Of a stretch of 64,000 nucleotides of DNA, positions 9,489-18,615 are shown one piece after another. The translations under genes and the position numbers were made by a program. Every line of letters starts with the position of its first letter. The stretch's first letter is position 1. The notes under the pieces were generated by a model that was not told where the DNA came from, searched no databases, and saw only the letters and a program-made list of their open reading frames with translations. The stretch is from Galdieria partita. Lineage: Eukaryota; Rhodophyta; Bangiophyceae; Galdieriales; Galdieriaceae. The stretch is taken from positions 62,001 to 126,000 of the forward strand of contig BQMJ01000006.1 of assembly GCA_025991245.1 (NCBI GenBank). The letters are read 5' to 3'.

Positions 9489-11774
9489 TCAAGATTTGGA
9501 AGCACCGGTCTTTGCAGCTTTCATTGCTTTCTCTGCTTCTTTCTTATCTTGGAGCTCATTCTGCTTCTTAGCTGTGTTAAGATCTTCCACAAACGTTCTC
9601 AGTAGCTTCAAAACTTCTTCTTGACGCCCTCGATTTGCTTTATTCCTACTTTCTCCGAACCATTCCATCATGGTTTGTAGTTTCTCTACCAGAGTAGCTC
9701 GTAATTCTACAATTTGATCTCTAATATGAAAAGATCTATTTGCAAAAGCATCCATTTCTGCTTTAAACGCAGCCAAAAGTGGATCATCTCCAATCTTCTG
9801 AACCTGTTCCGTTACAGTAGTAATACTATCTAAAACTTGGGCCACATCTTCTCCAATGCCTTCCAAAGATATCTGTGCACTAGATGCCAGATGAGATAGC
9901 TCATCTTCAACAGGTAGAATCCCAGGATACTTTCTCTCAAGAAGACGAACTATATACTGTACCAAAGTAATTCCCTTGGCAGATTTAAAAGTTCGAAGAC
10001 CTGGCAAAGTATCCAATTTAAATCCATGTGCTCCACCCCTATTGGTTCCACCATTCAACATGTTTCCTACTCGAAGTACCAATTCCAAAATCTTCAGCAG
10101 CTTTGAACTCTTCATAATTTCTTCAGGAATTTTAGTGAAAGTTTTCATATCAGAGATGACATCTCTAGCCACCTCATCGAAAGTTTTAGCAGAAAGAGCA
10201 CATTGCAATTTTCCACGTAATCCGGGAAGTTGAGCCAATTCCATCATAAAGCTATCTGTTTGGTTTGCCTTTTCCTTTTCTCCAAACATTTCTCTTAAGA
10301 CGGTTTCTTCTTCCTCTGTAGGGCTAACAACAACTAAAGCCTGAAGTTTGTCTTCGTCTAGTTCTTTGTATTTTAGTTGTCGAACAACATCCTTAATGTC
10401 GTCTGAGCTCATTTTTAGGGTTGCCAAGAGCACATTTATATTATGTTTTCTTTTATGTGGTAATATTTCCAACTGTTGCGGTTGTTCTTCTTGAGCAGAA
10501 CTGCCAATGCCTCCTCCACCTGTAGAAGAAGGATCAACACCAAATAGGTCATCAAGTTCATCGACGTCCAGATCGATATTCTCATCGTTCAAATCTGCCC
10601 AAACGGTTCCATTCAATTGTCCAACTGGCACTTTGTTCCAATGCAATGCTTTTTTATCCTTCTTCCCAACTTTGACATTTTCTTTTGTCTTGCCTTTAAA
10701 GCCACCACCGACTCCACCTGGTGGTGGAGCAGCTGACTTGGGACCTGCTTTGTCAATTTGTTGAGGAAGACCTTCTGTTGGCGGTCTCGCTGCTGGTTTA
10801 TTAGAACTTCCAGATAGTAACGGCTTGCTACCCACACCCCCTCCTGTCTTTGGTTTTGCAGTACCCGGTGTTGGTCCACCGGTACTGGGTTTGGGTGGAC
10901 CAGGAGGAACTCCAGGAACACTAGGAACAACAGTTCCTCCTGGACCATACTGACCTCCATAGCCTGGTATAGGAGGTCCAGCATCAAACTCTAAACCGAA
11001 AGTTCCTGCACCCAGAGTTCCACTAAAGTGAGGAGGTAAAGAATATCTGTTAAGTGGTCCAGGACTTTTGGGATTTCCAACGTATCTCGCGGGGTCGATA
11101 TAAAACATAAACTGTCCTTTTTCGTCGCGAACAAACTCTTGAGCAATTTGTCTCAACTGCTCAAGTGCTTCTTCACCTAATCGCTCTTCTAATGTAAGAA
11201 CTGGTGTCTCGTCTTCGCTAGAAACATCAGAAATATCTTGAGTTTCGCTGCGTTCCTTTAGTCCTCGTTTTGGAAACGGTATTCGGAACTTTCGATTGCT
11301 TGTAGCGTTTGAAGGTTCGTTTGTAGATTCGATATCATTTTCGTCTATGGAAGCAGTTTCGATAGACGCCGAAGAATTGCTGTTATTCTTCTTAATCGGT
11401 TTTAGAGGCATTCGCATTTTCTTAGGCCTGAAATTGCTATTTTTCTTTACATTGAAAAGTTTTCGCATTTTAGAGTTATTACCCGCAGCAGAAGAACCTA
11501 CTTGTGCAAAGTCGGTTTCACTATCTTGTTTTCCATTTGTCGCTTTGAAAGAAGTGGAGCCAGTGTCATGGGAGGTTTGATTGTCGTCATGTTGGGATTT
11601 ATGCGAGTCTTGATTTCTACAAGTACTTGCCTGATTGGTTCCTAAGGAGGAGGACTCGTGTTGTACAGTATTATCATTATTGGTATTAGATGTATTATTT
11701 CTTGCAACTTCCAGTATATTATGATCCTCCTTGTCGTCTTTCCAATCGGTTGTATTTGCAACAACTGCAGCCAT
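9489..11774 (-). CDS. Formin (FH2 domain) actin nucleator
   Basis: A single exon encodes 761 aa. The first 200 or so residues are low-complexity, Asn/Ser/Lys-rich. A short conserved-looking stretch follows (LEERLGEEALEQLRQIAQEF, about 195-235). About residues 255-365 are a Gly/Pro-rich FH1-like region without the long polyproline runs of typical formins. The FH2 domain covers about 370-700, with the diagnostic KKALHWNKV start, the GNMLNGGTNRGGAHGFKLDT knob/post region and LLERKYPGIL. The tail is a charged, Lys/Glu-rich helix. Formins nucleate and processively elongate actin filaments in the cytoplasm; FH2 dimers do the work and FH1 delivers profilin-actin. No GBD/FH3 or C2/PTEN domain is visible, so regulation must differ from animal Dia or plant class II formins. 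The start is the ATG at 11772-11774. Confidence 0.9.
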   Translation of the reverse strand: MAAVVANTTDWKDDKEDHNILEVARNNTSNTNNDNTVQHESSSLGTNQASTCRNQDSHKSQHDDNQTSHDTGSTSFKATNGKQDSETDFAQVGSSAAGNNSKMRKLFNVKKNSNFRPKKMRMPLKPIKKNNSNSSASIETASIDENDIESTNEPSNATSNRKFRIPFPKRGLKERSETQDISDVSSEDETPVLTLEERLGEEALEQLRQIAQEFVRDEKGQFMFYIDPARYVGNPKSPGPLNRYSLPPHFSGTLGAGTFGLEFDAGPPIPGYGGQYGPGGTVVPSVPGVPPGPPKPSTGGPTPGTAKPKTGGGVGSKPLLSGSSNKPAARPPTEGLPQQIDKAGPKSAAPPPGGVGGGFKGKTKENVKVGKKDKKALHWNKVPVGQLNGTVWADLNDENIDLDVDELDDLFGVDPSSTGGGGIGSSAQEEQPQQLEILPHKRKHNINVLLATLKMSSDDIKDVVRQLKYKELDEDKLQALVVVSPTEEEETVLREMFGEKEKANQTDSFMMELAQLPGLRGKLQCALSAKTFDEVARDVISDMKTFTKIPEEIMKSSKLLKILELVLRVGNMLNGGTNRGGAHGFKLDTLPGLRTFKSAKGITLVQYIVRLLERKYPGILPVEDELSHLASSAQISLEGIGEDVAQVLDSITTVTEQVQKIGDDPLLAAFKAEMDAFANRSFHIRDQIVELRATLVEKLQTMMEWFGESRNKANRGRQEEVLKLLRTFVEDLNTAKKQNELQDKKEAEKAMKAAKTGASKS

Positions 11775-12181
11775 AGTTCAATCCCAGAGTTCGCGCTTTA
11801 ACCTTTCACGAAAAGAAAATCTTCGAGCTTTTGAAAGTCAAAGCAACTATAGCTGTATATTATACGATACAAAATGAAAGTGAGAATAACAGAGTCGAAG
11901 TAATTTTGTTTTTCTATATATTTATATAAATAATTTGAAATTCCAAAGTAAAACGGGCAATCAAAATGTTTGAAAAGCAACGAACAGTGGGAACGAGGGT
12001 GCGGATGAATGACGTGGCTAAAAATGGAAAACATATTTCTTCATTTGTTTTTATATACACATTGTTTGCATACAGTTGACTCTGTGAATACAATGTAATC
12101 TAAACAAGATATCTCAAGAGTCACTTGCTACAAATGTAAGTAACATTGTGTAGCAACAACTTGAATTGGTTTAGTTTCCCC
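11775..12181. other. Divergent intergenic region between formin and LRR genes
   Basis: 407 bp separate two divergently read genes. It contains an AT-rich tract at about 11914-11933 (TATATATTTATATAAATAA), which could hold promoter elements, and a GTAAGT...TTTAG pair at about 12136-12174 that may be a 5'UTR intron of the LRR gene. A 78-codon open frame on the minus strand (11798-12034) has no recognisable features and is not counted as a gene. Nothing else is seen. Confidence 0.45.
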
Positions 12182-13113
12182 ATGACAAGCACCAGCGGGC
12201 TTACTGCACGGATATCCCAGACTTTGTTCACCTCTAACAGTTTTGTAGAAGAAGTTGCGAGTATTCTTCAACACTGGGACACAGGACTAGAAGCTGCTAG
12301 GAAGAGGATTCAAGATGCCAAGGAAAATAATTCTAGTAGTCTGGATCTACAGCAGTTGGAACTGAGCAACGAAATATTTAATGAACTTTGGCCCTCTATT
12401 TGTGAAGTTCGCAATTTGAAATATTTGAACTTGTTTTTGAACAGGTATTCTTCTCTAAGTGGTTGCCAATTACGTTGACTGAAGTGTTTTAGATTATCGG
12501 AACTTCCAAATGATTTTGGAGCACTTTCCTCGTTGGAAACTCTGAATTTAGCTTGTAATCCATTGCAATCAGTTCCTGATTCTTTTGTTAAGTTGACAAT
12601 GTTGCGTGAGCTAGATTTGGGTTTCACAAATACTCTTTGTACGGTTCCTGAGATATTTGAGAAGATGACCAACTTGAAGGTCTTGTATGCAGGAAACAAT
12701 CGGTAATACTGTTATTTGTTATATTGTTTTTTACCAATACGGAATTTGAACTTTTTAGGCTTGAGAAACTTCCTGAATCTGTTAGTTGTCTGCAGTGTCT
12801 CGAAGAGTTGCATCTATATGGTAACGCGCTCAACTCCTTACCGGAAAATATTGGCAACTTAAGGTCGTTACGGTTACTCAACGTTGGCAGAAATAATTTA
12901 TCTTCTCTTCCTGATAGTATCGGATACTTGTCTTCACTAGAAGTATTATATTTGTATGACAATGATTTGAGTTCGTTGCCGCGTTCGATGAAAGACCTTA
13001 GTAAGCTTCGTGTGCTTGGTTTGGATGGCAATCCTTCCCTTTCTTCTTTGCCGGAACATATTAAGGAGCCCAGCGCGAAAGAAGTAGTTGGTTATTATGT
13101 TGAGATGGAATAG
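12182..13113 (+). CDS. Leucine-rich repeat protein, short PIRL/Ras-group type
   Basis: Three exons (12182-12444, 12493-12702, 12759-13113) join in frame to 275 aa. After about 60 residues of helix come nine or so LRRs of 23 residues with the L..LP.SIG.L.SL..L.L..N pattern (for example LEVLYLYDNDLSSLP), as in plant intracellular Ras-group LRR proteins, Shoc2/SUR-8 and leucine-rich scaffold proteins. No signal peptide, kinase or membrane span is present, so a cytosolic protein-binding scaffold is likely. Both introns are in phase 2 and split the same Asn-Arg/Leu position of successive repeats, which suggests repeat duplication at exon level. The start is the first in-frame ATG after the upstream stop. 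Confidence 0.75.
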
Positions 13114-13515
13114 ATTTGCATCTATTTTGACATGTATTGAATACTATAAACAGTTTCTCTTTGCGTTAGAGAGGAACATTTTTACAACGCAACTCATTAT
13201 TTTAGCTAAGAGACATGTGGTTTACATTCACAATATTTGCTAGATTGTAGAGAATGACTCTTTTGTTTACACTTCAAATGTCAATACTGGTTTCTTATAA
13301 GATACGGATTTGCACTCCATACAAGGAAGCTTTCTTCTAGACGATGATAGAAATAACATCTACTCTGCTTCTCTGGTTATAAAGAGAATAACTAAGCAAG
13401 TATTGGGAGTCCATAGACAAGGATGACCACATGACAGGTGGACCTCATCTTCGCTTGGACAAAAGGAGCTTTGCGTTTTCTCATTGAGTTGGGTCGAAAT
13501 TCGTTTGTTTTCTCA
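13114..13515. other. Intergenic region upstream of acyl-CoA synthetase
   Basis: About 400 bp between the LRR stop and the likely start of the acyl-CoA synthetase. In-frame codons extend upstream of 13516 to about 13438 without an ATG, so translation probably starts at 13516. No RNA gene, repeat or regulatory motif was recognised. Confidence 0.4.
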
Positions 13516-15180
13516 ATGGAGACTACACCTTGTAGAATGTTTCCCTTTATCCGTTCCAAGACTGCACAATCCAAGAATACAGAGCTTACTGTAAATGGTT
13601 CCTCTTCCTCATCTGCTCTGTACAAGTCCAACTTCAATCTAGGTACTATATTGTGTGCTGCTGCTCAAGATAGTCCACAGAAGACAGCCATTGTTTATGA
13701 CGATAAGATATTCCTTTCTTACAAAGATTTGGATGTGGCTGCTAGAAAATTTGCAAGTCTACTTATGACTGGAAATTATGCCAAAGGTGCCGTACCTTGT
13801 CGTCCAGAGGATCGAGTTGCCATATTATTGCCAAATATTCCTCAATTTTGTATCGCTTATTATGGTGCTTTGTACGCAGGTTGCATAGTAGTACCGATGA
13901 ACTTTTTATTCACTGAAAGAGAAATTACAGGATTGGTCAAAGATTCCGAAGCCAAAGTATTGGTCGCCTTGAAAGCTTACGGCACAGAACCGACAAAAGC
14001 AGCAAAGAAACTTGGTATTCCTATTCTATGGGCAGATGATGAGTCAAGTTGTGGTATGCAGGCTTTATTGAGCAGTGCCAATCCTTTGCCAGCTTTAATC
14101 CCAACTTCACCTGATGATACTGCTGTTATATTGTATACTTCTGGAACTACAGGAGTTCCAAAAGGTGCCATGCTTTCCCACATGAATCTTTTTCTCAATG
14201 CAACAATAGTTCCAAATACTATAAGGCCTGTAGAACCCGATGAAGAAACTATTGTACTTGCTGTACTTCCACTTTTTCATATATTTGGACAGACCTGCAT
14301 GCAGAATACCACGTTTGCTAGGATGGGAAAGCTTGTTATGTTACCACGTTTTGAACCCGGAGAAGTTTTAAGAACTATTGAGAAATATAATGTTTCTTTA
14401 TTTGCTGGAGTTCCTACTATGTACATTGCCATGTTACGTTGTCCTGAATCAGATAAATACAGTTTAGGAAGTTTGAAGATGGCCATCAGTGGAGGAGCTG
14501 CCATTCCTGTTGAAATATTGAAGGAATTTGAGCAAAGATATGGTATTGCTATTATGGAAGGTTATGGATTATCGGAAACTTCACCAACTTGTTGTTCCAA
14601 CTCAGTAAGACAAGGAAGAAAACCGGGTTCTATAGGTCATCCTGTTTGGGGTGTAGAAATGACAATATTGGATGAAAAGGATCAACCAGTTCCTGATGGT
14701 CAACCAGGTGAAGTATGCATAAGAGGACATTGTGTAATGAAAGGATACTTTAAACGACCCAAAGAAACTGCAGAGGCAATGAGAAATGGATGGTTTCATA
14801 CTGGAGACGTGGGTATAAGGGATCCCGATGGATCTTATCGCATAGTAGATAGAACAAAGGATATGATTATTCGTGGTGGATTAAATGTTTATCCGAGAGA
14901 AGTAGAAGAAGTTCTTTATATGCATCCTGCAGTGGCTGAAGCTGCAGTTGTGGGTATTCCAAATGAGCGACTAGGAGAGGAAATTGCAGCATATATATGC
15001 AAGAAGGAAGGACACGAAGTAAGTTCGGAAGAAATAACTGAACATTGTAAGCGCTACTTGGCAGCTTATAAATATCCGCGAAAGATTGAGTTTGTGAAGG
15101 AGCTTCCAAAAGGTCCCTCGGGTAAAATCCTGAAAAGAGAGATACGAGAATGGCATAAAAAGATGAAAAGTAAACTATAG
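13516..15180 (+). CDS. Acyl-CoA synthetase (AMP-forming), FadD-like
   Basis: A single exon encodes 554 aa from the ATG at 13516. All ANL-superfamily core motifs are present: the phosphate-binding loop ILYTSGTTGVPKGAMLSH, the YGLSETSPT adenylate motif, TGDVGIRDPDGSYRIVDRTK with the ribose-binding Asp, the RGGLNVYPREVEEVL hinge and C-terminal GPSGKILKRE with the catalytic Lys. The enzyme makes an acyl-adenylate from a carboxylic acid and ATP and transfers it to CoA. The sequence is closest in style to bacterial long-chain fatty-acid ligases of about 500-560 aa rather than the ~660-aa plant LACS, so acyl-chain length cannot be told. The N-terminus (residues 1-45) is Ser/Lys-rich and could target an organelle. 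Bacterial ancestry is possible but the base use matches the neighbours. Confidence 0.85.
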   Translation: METTPCRMFPFIRSKTAQSKNTELTVNGSSSSSALYKSNFNLGTILCAAAQDSPQKTAIVYDDKIFLSYKDLDVAARKFASLLMTGNYAKGAVPCRPEDRVAILLPNIPQFCIAYYGALYAGCIVVPMNFLFTEREITGLVKDSEAKVLVALKAYGTEPTKAAKKLGIPILWADDESSCGMQALLSSANPLPALIPTSPDDTAVILYTSGTTGVPKGAMLSHMNLFLNATIVPNTIRPVEPDEETIVLAVLPLFHIFGQTCMQNTTFARMGKLVMLPRFEPGEVLRTIEKYNVSLFAGVPTMYIAMLRCPESDKYSLGSLKMAISGGAAIPVEILKEFEQRYGIAIMEGYGLSETSPTCCSNSVRQGRKPGSIGHPVWGVEMTILDEKDQPVPDGQPGEVCIRGHCVMKGYFKRPKETAEAMRNGWFHTGDVGIRDPDGSYRIVDRTKDMIIRGGLNVYPREVEEVLYMHPAVAEAAVVGIPNERLGEEIAAYICKKEGHEVSSEEITEHCKRYLAAYKYPRKIEFVKELPKGPSGKILKREIREWHKKMKSKL

Positions 15181-15309
15181 GAAAAGTCTCAACAGAAAAT
15201 TCAGTTATGGTTCCTTGAAAAAATAAAACTCTTGAAGAGTAAACTGTGTGATATTCTTCTAGTAAAGTATAAAATAAATACAAATCCTTCTATTTCATAC
15301 TAGCCTTTG

Positions 15310-15868
15310 CTATCTATCTAAAGTGCCACGGGAATTCTGCTGTTTCTGAGTAAATAAAGGCTCTGACTCCATAAACGAGCCTGCCCAATCGAAAGACTCA
15401 GACAACTCCTGTTCTGTCTTTGAAGAAACGAAACTTCCTTGCTCCTCTCTGGAATCTAGGGGCAAAAACACACGAGGACTTACAATACTCTGGAGAGTAC
15501 CTTCACCTTCTGTTGTTGAAAATCCTAAAGATTCCACTTTGGAAGAGAGCAGAGGCTTCTTTAAACTTTGGGAAGAAATAGGTATAGGAGTTGACGCACT
15601 ATGACTGCTATCTGGTCCACGGTCTGCTTGACTATCTTCATCACCGGAACTGCTATTAGTGTCTTCTTCATCGTTTTCTTCGAAGGACTGCTTCTTTGAA
15701 GTAGTTTCTGTGGTTCCAAGGTCGTCTACTTCTTTAGGTAAACGGGGAAGCCTATTCATTGCTAGTTGAATTGTGGTAAACTGACATTCAATCAAACCTC
15801 CAATTCCTGAAAGTATTTCAAAGAATTGAACATGTCAGTTATAGAATGATCAATGTATAACTTGACAT
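15310..15868 (-). CDS. Hypothetical protein with helical N-terminus and acidic Ser-rich tail
   Basis: The main exon (15806-15310) encodes a short helix (IGGLIECQFTTIQLAMNRLP) and then about 130 polar residues rich in Ser, Glu and Asp, with the last part containing SFDWAGSFMESEPLF. No family was recognised. The start is uncertain. A two-codon first exon MSR from an ATG at 15868 joins in frame across a 55-nt intron (15807-15861). Alternatively, translation begins at the internal ATG of MNRLP. A coiled-coil-like stretch further upstream (MRQQVALDIQTIENFANE, ATG at 15948) would continue the helix convincingly, but standard GT-AG splicing puts it one base out of frame. The gene is divergent from MPC2 and convergent with the acyl-CoA synthetase. 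Confidence 0.5.
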
Positions 15869-15995
15869 ATTTTTGCTTTCAAAAGTAAAGTTCACTCATT
15901 GGCAAAATTCTCAATAGTTTGGATATCAAGCGCAACTTGTTGTCTCATGGTCTGACATCGTTCATTGATTGTCGTTATTGAAAGAATTTCTAACA

Positions 15996-16428
15996 ATGGC
16001 AACTTTTACATCACGTCTCAAGCAACTCTGGAACCACCCAGCTGGACCAAGGACAGGTAGTCTCGAGTAAAATTCGTTTGCTATCACACATCACATACTT
16101 ATTTGTTTCTTTACAGTGTTCTTTTGGGCCCCTACTATGAAGTGGGCCTTGGTTGTTGCTGGCTTGTCGGATATGAAACGTCCACCCGAGAAGCTTTCGG
16201 TACCTCAAAATTTGGGTATGCTACTCTCTGCTTGTTAAAATAGACACTCATAGGGTTGTAGCGTTGGCTTGTACTGGAGTTATCTGGGTTCGATATAGTT
16301 TTGTGATAACTCCAGTGAACTACAACTTGGCTCTGGTCAATACATTTGTTGGTGCTACTGGTATTTACCAGATATGGAGAAAAATCAACCATACCTACTT
16401 TCAGGAAAAGCAAGTATCTGCCAATTAA
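15996..16428 (+). CDS. MPC2: Mitochondrial pyruvate carrier subunit 2
   Basis: Three exons (15996-16056, 16117-16215, 16262-16428) join in frame to 108 aa, the usual MPC length. The protein starts MATFTSRLKQLWNHPAGPRT and continues FFWAPTMKWALVVAGLSDM, RPPEKLS and ITPVNYNLALVNTFVGATG, a near-textbook MPC2 with three membrane spans. MPC1/MPC2 heterodimers import pyruvate through the inner mitochondrial membrane. The HPAGP...FFWAP signature favours MPC2 over MPC1. The acceptor of exon 3 is the second AG (GGTTGTAG) because only it restores the frame of the conserved ALACTGVIWVRYS. No partner MPC1 is in this window. Confidence 0.92.
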
Positions 16429-16590
16429 CACTTTATTTGAGAAGAAAAATCAGTATATTTTATGTGAAAAGCACTGAACTGCCGTTCCAATTAAAACTGA
16501 CAAGAACTTTTTATAGTTCGCAGTATTGAAAGGAAAGAAATATGGAAACGTTCATCCCATTTTGTGTTTTTGGATAGAAACTCGGAAGCG

Positions 16591-17418
16591 ATGTCTTTGG
16601 TAGACTTGTCCAAAGATTCCACAGCGTCTTCCTTATTGAAAACCATAAGTACAAACCGCAACGGACACAAAAAGACAAAACCTGCAAGAACTTCAACACA
16701 GCAAACAACGACAATAACGTCCCCATCCAAAAAGGAGTCGTTATGGGACTATAGTGATGTTTTTGGTCAGGAGTGGGAAGAAGGTATGTGTCTCTACGAG
16801 TTCTACTTGTCCAACAATATTTTCTATGACAACAGAATAGGTTTAGGCACTGCTCATCGAGTTTTTGCAGAAAACACACCAACAGTTTCAAGTACAGAAT
16901 TATCAAAAAGTTCTCACAGAGACCTCAACAAGGGACGACCACCAGAAACTAGCGTTCAGAAGAAACCCCGACAAGAAAGTACCTCTTCTGTGGAAAAGTC
17001 GCACAATCCACACAAGAAGGTCGGATATTCAAGCAAACGGGGTTTTCAGAAGACATCTTTTAAGGATGAACTGGAATTGTGGAGACTCCGTAGTGTGCAG
17101 TCGATATCTTCCGAGAGTAGAGGTTTTGCACGTGAGCCACAGGATACTTGTGTTGCATCAAATCTGCCAAAGAAACGAGTTTACGATAATGAATTGGCTC
17201 ATAGAAGGAATAAAAAGGAGGCGAAGAAGATAGAAGGAGAGTCTAGTGAAGAAGAAAGCAGTGACAAGGAAGTTTACACATTTGAGGATCTTATGAAGGA
17301 AGAAGAAAGGAGTGCTCGAATAGCAGCAAAGGAAGATGCGGAAGAATATCAAAAAGAAAAAGAAAGAAAGCGCAAAAAGCAACTAAAACGTTTGGCTACG
17401 AAAAAGAAATCGGATTGA
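16591..17418 (+). CDS. Hypothetical charged, lysine-rich protein
   Basis: A single exon encodes 275 aa from the ATG at 16591. The N-terminus is Ser/Thr-rich. Residues 55-85 contain a compact, aromatic patch (LWDYSDVFGQEW, CLYEFYLSNNIFYDNRIGL) that looks like a conserved peptide. The remainder is polar, and the C-terminal 60 residues form a Glu/Lys-rich helix (YTFEDLMKEEERSARIA) ending in a basic tail KKQLKRLATKKKSD, a possible nuclear or nucleolar localisation signal. No family was recognised. It is downstream of MPC2 on the same strand and convergent with the rhomboid gene, with only 16 bp between stops. Confidence 0.6.
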   Translation: MSLVDLSKDSTASSLLKTISTNRNGHKKTKPARTSTQQTTTITSPSKKESLWDYSDVFGQEWEEGMCLYEFYLSNNIFYDNRIGLGTAHRVFAENTPTVSSTELSKSSHRDLNKGRPPETSVQKKPRQESTSSVEKSHNPHKKVGYSSKRGFQKTSFKDELELWRLRSVQSISSESRGFAREPQDTCVASNLPKKRVYDNELAHRRNKKEAKKIEGESSEEESSDKEVYTFEDLMKEEERSARIAAKEDAEEYQKEKERKRKKQLKRLATKKKSD

Positions 17419-17434
17419 AGTTGGACAAGTTTAC

Positions 17435-18432
17435 TTACAATACAACTGTTGTATATAGCCAAGCTCCTACAGCGCCTCCTAACTGTGCAGCGTAATCGTT
17501 AGATGTCCAGTTGAACATTCCTTCCAAGAAGTCCATAACAATCTGTAGTAGAAAGCTTTCAAAAGGTGATATTGGGAAACCTAAAATTCCTAACCGAAAT
17601 TTTTGGGGAAATAGTATGCAAACAGCAGAGAATAGAGTATAAGTGAGTCCTTGTGGAGTGGATGAACTGAATACCGCTGCTTGCTTATAGTGAACTGTCA
17701 ATGTGACGGCAGAAGCAGTCAACATACCAAACAAACAAAGAGAATAGAAATGAAACAATCCTATGAGCCTAACCAGTAAAGGAATCAACACATAATAACT
17801 GTTGAGAGTACGAAATAGTTGGAATATGGAATGTTGAGATAAATGGCATAATATGATGCACCACAATCGCCCTTGACGAATATTATGCCAAGAGAGAACA
17901 AAATGCTTCAAAATAAATAAATGATAACTCATATATTTTCATGAACAAACTTTCTTACCTTTCTCATCAATCCTGGACTAAGATACCAACAAAGATAGAA
18001 TACAGTGAAAAGCATAACAATCAATTCGTAAGGATTCCATAACAAGTTTAGGGCTTGTACTCTTTCAAACAGGATTGTTTTAAGCATCCAAGCGTGAAAT
18101 CTTAGATTTCGGAGAAAAGATATTATTCTAGGCAGTGGAATCCATATACCAAAAACTCCGATAAAGGCCGGTTCATTCCCATAGAATAACAGGGTTATAA
18201 CAAGAAGGTCGATGCCAGTTAGTCTCGATCGAACAGGCAAACGATGCAATCCAAAGAAACTTTTCAGTATTCCATCCAACCACTTCAAAGGTTGAGCAAT
18301 ATTCCCAATGTTTCCTGTATACAACGTTCGTCTCTCAAGAAGCACAACACTAAGAGAAGCAGTGCTTACTTTTCTCTCCAACACTTTCTGCTCCAACTTT
18401 TTGTCGAATATATGTCCAAAACGAACTCTCAC
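17435..18432 (-). CDS. PARL-like rhomboid homologue lacking the catalytic Ser and His
   Basis: Two exons (18432-17959, 17905-17435) join in frame to 314 aa with about seven hydrophobic segments. From about residue 140 the protein follows mitochondrial rhomboid PARL: NPYELIVMLFTVFYLCWYLS (first core helix), then the W..I....S..S...L.R.LN.YYVL loop/helix, then YTLFSAVC and DYAAQLGGAVGAWLY. In PARL the motifs are GASG and AAHLGG. Here GxSG is T241-P-Q243-G and the catalytic His is Q299, so Ser and His are both Gln and proteolysis is not expected. Known inactive rhomboids (iRhoms, derlins) bind client membrane proteins in trafficking or ERAD; the organelle here is inferred, not shown. The N-terminal ~100 residues are unlike any family I know. 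Confidence 0.65.
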
Positions 18433-18615
18433 TAGGATTGGTAATATATGCCAAGAATAGAACAGAACAGATAGTCAATATTCGGGAGGTACTCCACTGA
18501 ACCATTTACTCAATAATGCTGCCGTGAGAGAACGTGATACCAACAGACAGAAAATGTTCGTCAATCCATTCATCTTTTATTAAGATTACAAGACTCCAAT
18601 AGTGAAATGTAGTTT

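Noticed and set aside
11798-12034. 78-codon open frame on the minus strand between formin and LRR genes
   Set aside because: It lies in AT-rich DNA, has a skewed composition and no recognisable segment; it is probably chance.
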